From the NCBI GenBank assembly GCA_025353235.1, contig JANXQZ010000354.1, positions 1-5,839 of the forward strand: 5,839 nt of DNA. Reading direction: 5' to 3'. The translations under genes and the position numbers were made by a program. Shown in pieces: positions 1 through 5,839 of this stretch; positions within the stretch are counted from its first letter, which is position 1; each line of letters opens with the position of its first letter. The notes beneath the pieces are model-generated. The model did no database searches, was not told where the DNA came from, and worked only from the letters and a program-made list of their open reading frames with translations. The stretch is from Bryobacterales bacterium. Lineage in GTDB: Bacteria > Acidobacteriota > Terriglobia > Bryobacterales > Bryobacteraceae.

Positions 1-1961
1 CGGTTCGCGTGGATGATCCGGGGAAGCTTTCCGACGCCATCTCCGCGAATTTGCAGATCCCGGTGGAAGAAAAACAGGAATTGCTCGAACTTTTCGATCC
101 GCTGGAGCGCCTGAATCGCATCGCCGATATCCTGGAAGTCGAAATCGAAAAGCTCAATATGGAGCGCAACATCAATAACCGCGTGAAGCGGCAGATGGAG
201 CGCGCCCAGAAAGAGTATTACCTCAACGAAAAGATTAAAGCCATTCAGAAAGAACTCGGCCGCGGCGAGAAGAGCGAATTCGACGAGCTGAAAAAGAAGA
301 TCGACGCGGCGGGCATGAGCAAAGACGCTCATGAGAAGGCCATGGCGGAACTGAAGCGGCTCGAGAATATGCCGCCGATGTCGGCTGAATCCACTGTGTC
401 GCGGAACTACCTCGATTGGATGCTAGCCGTTCCATGGAAGAAGAAGTCCAAGGAGATTCGCGATCTCAACTTCGCTCAGGAAGTGCTTGAGTCCGATCAT
501 TACGGACTTGAAAAAATCAAGGAGCGCATCCTCGAATTTTTGGCTGTGCGCAGGCTGGTGCAGAATCCCAAGGGATCGATCTTGTGCTTTGTCGGACCTC
601 CGGGCGTAGGCAAGACTTCGCTTGGAATGTCGGTCGCCAAAGCCACTGGACGAAAGTTTGTTCGCCTTTCGCTCGGCGGCGTGCGGGACGAGGCTGAGAT
701 TCGCGGTCATCGCCGCACGTATATTGGAGCGCTGCCCGGCCAGGTTCTGCAGATGATGAAGAAGGCTGGCACCAAGAATCCGGTCTTCATGTTGGATGAA
801 GTGGATAAGATGTCTACTGACTTCCGCGGCGACCCGTCGGCGGCCCTGCTGGAAGTGCTGGACCCGGAACAGAACAGCATGTTCATGGATCATTACTTGG
901 ATGTCGAATACGATCTGAGCCAGGTGTTCTTTATCGCCACGGCAAACGTGCTGCACACCATTCCGCCTGCGCTGCAGGACCGCATGGAAGTGATCCGTCT
1001 CTCCGGCTATACCGAGATTGAGAAGATGGAGATTGCAAAACGCTTTCTGGTGCCAAAACAGTTGAAGGGCACGGGGCTTTCGGGCAAGAATCTCGAGTTC
1101 CAGGATGGTGGCCTGCAATCGCTCGTGCAGGGTTACACGCGCGAGGCGGGTGTGCGCAACCTGGAGCGCGAAGTGGGCAACGTATGCCGCAAGATCGCCC
1201 GCTCCGTAGTGAATGCTCAAGGCAATCGGGGGACGAATTTAAAGTCGGACGTCCCGGCCAAAGTGGTCATCAAGTCCGATAACTTGAATGTGTATTTAGG
1301 CCCCCAGAAATTCCGGGACTTAGAGACCGATAAGCAGAACGAAGTGGGTGCCACCACCGGGTTGGCCTGGACCGAGGTGGGCGGATCGATCCTAACCACC
1401 GAAGCGACGGTGATGGAAGGTCGCGGCAAACTGCAAATAACAGGGAAGCTGGGCGACGTGATGCAGGAGTCGGCGCATGCTGCCATGAGCTACGTGCGGT
1501 CTCGCGCACAGTTGTTAGGACTGCCTCGGGACTTCTATCGCAATCTGGATATTCACGTGCACGTGCCCGAGGGTGCTATTCCAAAGGATGGGCCTTCCGC
1601 CGGTATTACGCTGGCGACCAGCATTTGCAGCGCATTGACCAACATTCCCGTGCGATGCAATCTTGCCATGACCGGCGAGATCACCGTGCGGGGACGTGTT
1701 CTGCCCATTGGCGGGCTTAAAGAAAAGCTGCTCGCCGCGCATCGGCAGGGCATCTTTGAAATCATCCTCCCCAACGACAATGAAAAGGATCTGGTGGAGA
1801 TTCCCGAGAACATTCGGAAGCAGATGAAATTTCATCTGGTGCGTTCGATGGACGAGGTTTTAAAGATCGCGCTTGAGCGCGAGATCATCGCTCTGCCGCT
1901 GGCGGCAACCACGTCGCCGGTGGAAATCGCGCGGCCCACGGAAGAGCGAGTCTCGCATTAG
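1..1961 (+). CDS. lon: ATP-dependent serine protease Lon (LonA), 5'-truncated by window edge
   Basis: Cytoplasmic AAA+ protease that unfolds and degrades damaged and regulatory proteins. The frame is already open at base 1 and ends at TAG 1959-1961. Counting from the GTG at 9 (not the true start), residues 50-83 hold the conserved coiled region before the ATPase ([19 protein letters not shown]). Walker A GPPGVGKT has its Lys at 202, Walker B is MLDEVDK (D263, E264), and YTREAGVR at 376-383 is the sensor-2 region. The protease domain has [10 protein letters not shown], then PKDGPSAG with catalytic Ser530, and [11 protein letters not shown] with catalytic Lys573, spaced as Ser679/Lys722 are in E. 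coli. Walker A position against E. coli K362 implies about 160 residues are missing upstream, mainly the substrate-binding N-domain. The linker before the protease domain is about 11 residues longer than in E. coli, and the C-terminal tail ([16 protein letters not shown]) is unconserved. The gene is intact otherwise, and engB follows 15 nt later. Identity is essentially certain; the true start cannot be seen. Confidence 0.98.
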   Translation, partial: VRVDDPGKLSDAISANLQIPVEEKQELLELFDPLERLNRIADILEVEIEKLNMERNINNRVKRQMERAQKEYYLNEKIKAIQKELGRGEKSEFDELKKKIDAAGMSKDAHEKAMAELKRLENMPPMSAESTVSRNYLDWMLAVPWKKKSKEIRDLNFAQEVLESDHYGLEKIKERILEFLAVRRLVQNPKGSILCFVGPPGVGKTSLGMSVAKATGRKFVRLSLGGVRDEAEIRGHRRTYIGALPGQVLQMMKKAGTKNPVFMLDEVDKMSTDFRGDPSAALLEVLDPEQNSMFMDHYLDVEYDLSQVFFIATANVLHTIPPALQDRMEVIRLSGYTEIEKMEIAKRFLVPKQLKGTGLSGKNLEFQDGGLQSLVQGYTREAGVRNLEREVGNVCRKIARSVVNAQGNRGTNLKSDVPAKVVIKSDNLNVYLGPQKFRDLETDKQNEVGATTGLAWTEVGGSILTTEATVMEGRGKLQITGKLGDVMQESAHAAMSYVRSRAQLLGLPRDFYRNLDIHVHVPEGAIPKDGPSAGITLATSICSALTNIPVRCNLAMTGEITVRGRVLPIGGLKEKLLAAHRQGIFEIILPNDNEKDLVEIPENIRKQMKFHLVRSMDEVLKIALEREIIALPLAATTSPVEIARPTEERVSH

Positions 1962-1965
1962 GACC

Positions 1966-1969
1966 AGGA
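1966..1969 (+). promoter_or_regulatory. Shine-Dalgarno of engB
   Basis: AGGA, 7 nt before GTG 1977, inside the 15-nt gap after lon. It supports the GTG as start, the only candidate between lon's stop codon and the conserved N-terminus of EngB. Confidence 0.65.
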
Positions 1970-1976
1970 ACCAGCC

Positions 1977-2549
1977 GTGGGTGCGGAACTGATTATCAGC
2001 GCTGTCCGGCCGGATCAGTTTCCGGCGGAGACGCTCCCCGAGGTTGCGTTTCTAGGCCGTAGCAACGTCGGGAAATCGAGTCTGTTGAATTGTTTGGCTG
2101 GGCAGGACGGATTGGCATTCACGAGCGCCACGCCTGGCCGCACGCAATCGATTAACTTCTACCGAATTGACGGTCGCGTGCTTTTCGTCGATCTGCCTGG
2201 ATATGGGTACGCCAAGGTGCCCAAGCCGATCAAGGCGGAGTGGAAAGGTCTCATTGAAAGCTATCTGGTAGAGCGCAAGACCTTGGACATGTGCTTCCTG
2301 ATCCTGGATTCACGTCGGGGCTGGATGGAAAAAGATTTGGAACTTAGGGATTGGCTGGAGTTCCATAACCGGCGATTTACGATCATCGCCACGAAGATGG
2401 ACAAGCTGAAAACTCAAAAGGAAAAACACCACGGCATGAAGGCGCTGCAGAGCCATTGCTCGAGCGAGTTTCTGCCGTTCTCGGCGGTAGGATGCCGGGG
2501 AGCGAGGGAAATTTGGCAAGCAATTTTGAAAATCAAGAGCAACCAATAG
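1977..2549 (+). CDS. engB: Ribosome biogenesis GTP-binding protein EngB/YsxC (YihA family)
   Basis: Small cytoplasmic TRAFAC-class GTPase (190 aa, typical for the family) needed for late 50S subunit assembly and usually essential in bacteria. All G motifs are present: G1 GRSNVGKS (residues 27-34, Lys33), G2/switch [11 protein letters not shown] (52-61), G3 [10 protein letters not shown] (72-81), G4 TKMD (139-142) and G5 FSAVG (168-172). The N-terminus [13 protein letters not shown] closely resembles that of Bacillus YsxC. The GTG at 1977 is the only usable start: the frame is the same as lon's, closed by lon's own TAG at 1959, and no ATG/GTG/TTG lies between. AGGA at 1966-1969 sits 7 nt before it. 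The gap to lon is 15 nt, suggesting translational coupling, and lon-ysxC adjacency is known in Bacillus. Its last 37 to 94 nt overlap the start of rho in another frame. No key residue is missing. Confidence 0.97.
   Translation: MGAELIISAVRPDQFPAETLPEVAFLGRSNVGKSSLLNCLAGQDGLAFTSATPGRTQSINFYRIDGRVLFVDLPGYGYAKVPKPIKAEWKGLIESYLVERKTLDMCFLILDSRRGWMEKDLELRDWLEFHNRRFTIIATKMDKLKTQKEKHHGMKALQSHCSSEFLPFSAVGCRGAREIWQAILKIKSNQ
2504..2509 (+). promoter_or_regulatory. Putative Shine-Dalgarno for rho, within engB
   Basis: GAGGGA lies 3 nt before TTG 2513 (5 nt when counted from the GAGG core), inside the engB coding sequence. It is the best ribosome-binding match among the three candidate rho starts. ATG 2492 has only a GG-rich stretch running almost into the start codon, and I see no convincing site for TTG 2456. 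This decides the start chosen here, but only weakly. Confidence 0.4.
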
Positions 2550-4030
2550 CCGGTTCGCCAGAACCAGTAGAAGCGCGGAGCCAGGAGGCGGAAACCAAAG
2601 CCGCCGAGGTCAAGCCAACCGACGCCAAGCCTGCAGAAGCCAAGGCGCCGGTCGAAGTCCGAGCGGATCAGAAGAGCGACGCGAAGCCTTCCGATCAGAC
2701 TGGATCGGGCCAGGGTGCCGGAGGCCGCAAGCGGCACGGCGCACAGGCTGGACAGCAGGCCAACCAGAAGAACGGCAACACTCTCGACCTGGTGGAACTG
2801 AAGGACATGAGCATCCAAAAGCTCAACCAGATCACCAAGGATCTCGGCGTCATGCAAACCGCCGGCCTGCGCAAGCAGGAGTTGATCTTCAAGATCCTCC
2901 AGACGCAGGCTGAGAAGAGCGGACTCATCTTCTCGGAAGGCGTGCTGGAATGCTTGCCCGACGGCTTCGGTTTTCTGCGCGCGCCCGAATATAACTACCT
3001 GCCTGGACCCGACGATGTTTACGTCTCGCCTTCGCAGATCCGCCGCTTCGATCTGCGCACCGGCGACACCATCTCCGGCCAGATCCGACCGCCCAAAGAA
3101 GGCGAGCGATACTTCGCGCTGATCAAAGTTGACGCGATCAATTTCGAACCGCCGGAAGAGGCTCGCAACAAGATCTTCTTCGACAACTTAACGCCGCTCT
3201 ACCCGAACGAGCGTCTGAAGCTCGAGACAGTTAAAGATAACTACTCGGGCCGCGTGATGGATATGCTCACGCCCATCGGCAAAGGGCAGCGCGGGCTGAT
3301 CGTCGCGCCTCCCCGGACCGGTAAAACGATGCTGCTTCAAAGCATCGCCAACTCGATCACAACCAACACGCCCGATGTTTCTCTGATCGTTTTGCTGATC
3401 GACGAGCGTCCCGAAGAAGTCACCGACATGCAGCGCTCGGTGAAGGGTGAAGTGATCAGTTCCACGTTCGACGAACCAGCTTCGCGCCACGTGCAGGTGG
3501 CCGAGATGGTGATCGAAAAAGCCAAGCGCCTGGTTGAGCACAAGCGCGACGTGGTGATCCTGCTCGATTCCATTACCCGTCTCGCGCGCGCTTATAACAC
3601 CGTAGTCCCTCCGTCCGGGAAAGTGCTCTCTGGCGGTGTGGATTCTAACGCCTTGCAACGCCCGAAGCGCTTTTTCGGAGCTGCTCGCAACATTGAAGAG
3701 GGTGGCTCGCTGACCATCGTCGCCACCGCGCTGATCGACACCGGCAGCCGCATGGACGACGTGATCTTCGAAGAGTTCAAGGGTACCGGCAACATGGAAA
3801 TCCACCTGGATCGCAAGCTGGTGGACAAGCGCGTGTTCCCGGCCATCGATATCAACAAGAGCGGCACCCGCAAGGACGAGCTTCTGCTGCCCAAGGAAGA
3901 GTTGAATCGGATCTGGGTGTTGCGCAAGGTGCTCAGTCCGCTGTCTCCGGTTGAGTCGATCGAATTGCTTTTGGACAAGCTGAGCAAGACGCCGAGCAAT
4001 GCGCAATTCCTCGGCTCGATGAGCGGTTGA
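2513..4030 (+). CDS. rho: Transcription termination factor Rho with long N-terminal low-complexity extension
   Basis: Hexameric RNA-dependent ATPase/translocase that terminates transcription. From TTG 2513 it is 505 aa, against 419 in E. coli. Residues 1-89 are low complexity: an Ala/Glu/Lys/Pro part (about 24-61, with repeated [15 protein letters not shown] units), then a Gly/Gln/Asn part with a basic RKR (72-74). Rho_N follows (about 91-135, [12 protein letters not shown]), then the RNA-binding cold-shock-like domain with DGFGFLR (150-156) and [20 protein letters not shown]. The ATPase core has Walker A APPRTGKT (Lys271), [11 protein letters not shown], the Q-loop region VKGEVISS, Walker [11 protein letters not shown] (Asp352) and [11 protein letters not shown]. 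Residues matching E. coli bicyclomycin-site positions (K184, L187, D210, R212, S266, G337) are unchanged. The start is uncertain: TTG 2456, ATG 2492 (poor Shine-Dalgarno spacing) or TTG 2513 (GAGGGA at 2504-2509). No ATG, GTG or TTG occurs in frame from 2516 until Rho_N, so overlap with engB is unavoidable with standard starts. The function is certain. Confidence 0.97.
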   Translation: MASNFENQEQPIAGSPEPVEARSQEAETKAAEVKPTDAKPAEAKAPVEVRADQKSDAKPSDQTGSGQGAGGRKRHGAQAGQQANQKNGNTLDLVELKDMSIQKLNQITKDLGVMQTAGLRKQELIFKILQTQAEKSGLIFSEGVLECLPDGFGFLRAPEYNYLPGPDDVYVSPSQIRRFDLRTGDTISGQIRPPKEGERYFALIKVDAINFEPPEEARNKIFFDNLTPLYPNERLKLETVKDNYSGRVMDMLTPIGKGQRGLIVAPPRTGKTMLLQSIANSITTNTPDVSLIVLLIDERPEEVTDMQRSVKGEVISSTFDEPASRHVQVAEMVIEKAKRLVEHKRDVVILLDSITRLARAYNTVVPPSGKVLSGGVDSNALQRPKRFFGAARNIEEGGSLTIVATALIDTGSRMDDVIFEEFKGTGNMEIHLDRKLVDKRVFPAIDINKSGTRKDELLLPKEELNRIWVLRKVLSPLSPVESIELLLDKLSKTPSNAQFLGSMSG

Positions 4031-4043
4031 TCCCGTTGCGCAT
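3999..4043 (+). repeat. Inverted repeat spanning the rho stop codon
   Basis: ATGCGCAA (3999-4006) and TTGCGCAT (4036-4043) are perfect inverted copies separated by 29 nt. Inside the loop GCTC (4014-4017) and GAGC (4021-4024) can form a small hairpin. The rho stop codon (4028-4030) is enclosed. Each arm contains the self-complementary TGCGCA, so the match is easier to get by chance than its length suggests. Function unknown. Confidence 0.3.
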
Positions 4044-4071
4044 CAAAATTACTATTGGCAGGAGTTAGCAT
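4031..4071 (+). other. rho-gyrA intergenic gap, no terminator
   Basis: The longest gap in the window at 41 nt. It holds the downstream arm of an inverted repeat, a short AT-rich patch (4041-4056) and the gyrA Shine-Dalgarno. There is no GC-rich hairpin followed by a T-run on the + strand, so rho transcription probably reads into gyrA. A weak sigma70-like promoter can be read here (see findings). Confidence 0.6.
4060..4064 (+). promoter_or_regulatory. Shine-Dalgarno of gyrA
   Basis: AGGAG, 7 nt before TTG 4072, the best ribosome-binding site of the window. It supports the TTG start over the internal ATG at 4138, which has a GGGAGG at 4119-4124 but at long spacing (13 nt) and buried in a predicted stem. 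Confidence 0.75.

Positions 4072-5839
<1,768 letters not shown>

Noticed and set aside
9..11. GTG at 9 as the true start of lon
   Set aside because: The frame is open to the window edge and alignment to E. coli Lon places this point about 160 residues into the protein, inside the conserved [11 protein letters not shown] segment. The gene is truncated by the window.
423..1220. 265-codon open frame on the minus strand inside lon
   Set aside because: It is antisense to the AAA+ domain of lon, has no recognisable domain, and fits the shadow of GC-biased codons. The same holds for the long minus-strand frames at 3188-4006 (in rho), 4549-5295 (in gyrA) and the smaller ones.
1554..1565. Perfect 12-nt palindrome CACGTGCACGTG
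   Set aside because: It encodes the HVHV part of the conserved [10 protein letters not shown] motif of the Lon protease domain, which readily gives this alternating sequence. No reason to call a protein-binding site.
2552..2565. Small hairpin GGTTC-GCCA-GAACC just after the engB stop
   Set aside because: Only five base pairs, no following T-run, and located inside rho coding sequence; too weak for a terminator.

Overview
The window is a compact run of four co-directional (+ strand) housekeeping genes from a moderately GC-rich bacterium: lon (5' end missing), engB/ysxC, rho, and gyrA (3' end missing). All four reading frames are open, in frame and carry their family's diagnostic catalytic motifs. 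There are no RNA genes, insertion sequences, CRISPR arrays, prophage genes or other accessory elements. The organism is a Gram-negative-type bacterium. My best guess is Acidobacteriota or a neighbouring phylum, based on the style of GyrA (an [21 protein letters not shown]-terminus behind a Pro/Gly-rich leader, and [19 protein letters not shown] after the quinolone-determining region), the Ala/Lys/Pro-rich N-terminal extension on Rho, and GTG/TTG starts. This is inference from protein resemblance, not a database result.

Layout: 1-1961 is the C-terminal four fifths of Lon (end of the N-terminal domain, AAA+ module, Ser-Lys protease domain). After 15 nt, engB (1977-2549) starts at a GTG in the same frame as lon. 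The rho frame must begin inside the 3' end of engB (candidate starts at 2456, 2492 and 2513) and ends at 4030. After 41 nt, gyrA begins at a TTG with a good Shine-Dalgarno at 4072. It leaves the window after 589 codons, just before the expected GyrA-box. No stretch longer than 41 nt lacks a gene, and no intrinsic terminator lies between the genes, so a single transcript with translational coupling is the simplest reading.

The set joins protein quality control (Lon), 50S ribosome assembly (EngB), transcription termination (Rho) and DNA supercoiling (gyrase A). The lon-engB pairing is known from Bacillus (lonA-ysxC). The link on to rho and gyrA is less familiar to me; it joins two factors that both limit transcription-associated R-loops and supercoiling.

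I do not see a hidden novel system. The most noteworthy points are a bipartite low-complexity extension on Rho, the forced engB/rho overlap, a GC-rich stem with a GNRA-type tetraloop in the first codons of gyrA that hides a second start region, and an inverted repeat spanning the rho stop codon.
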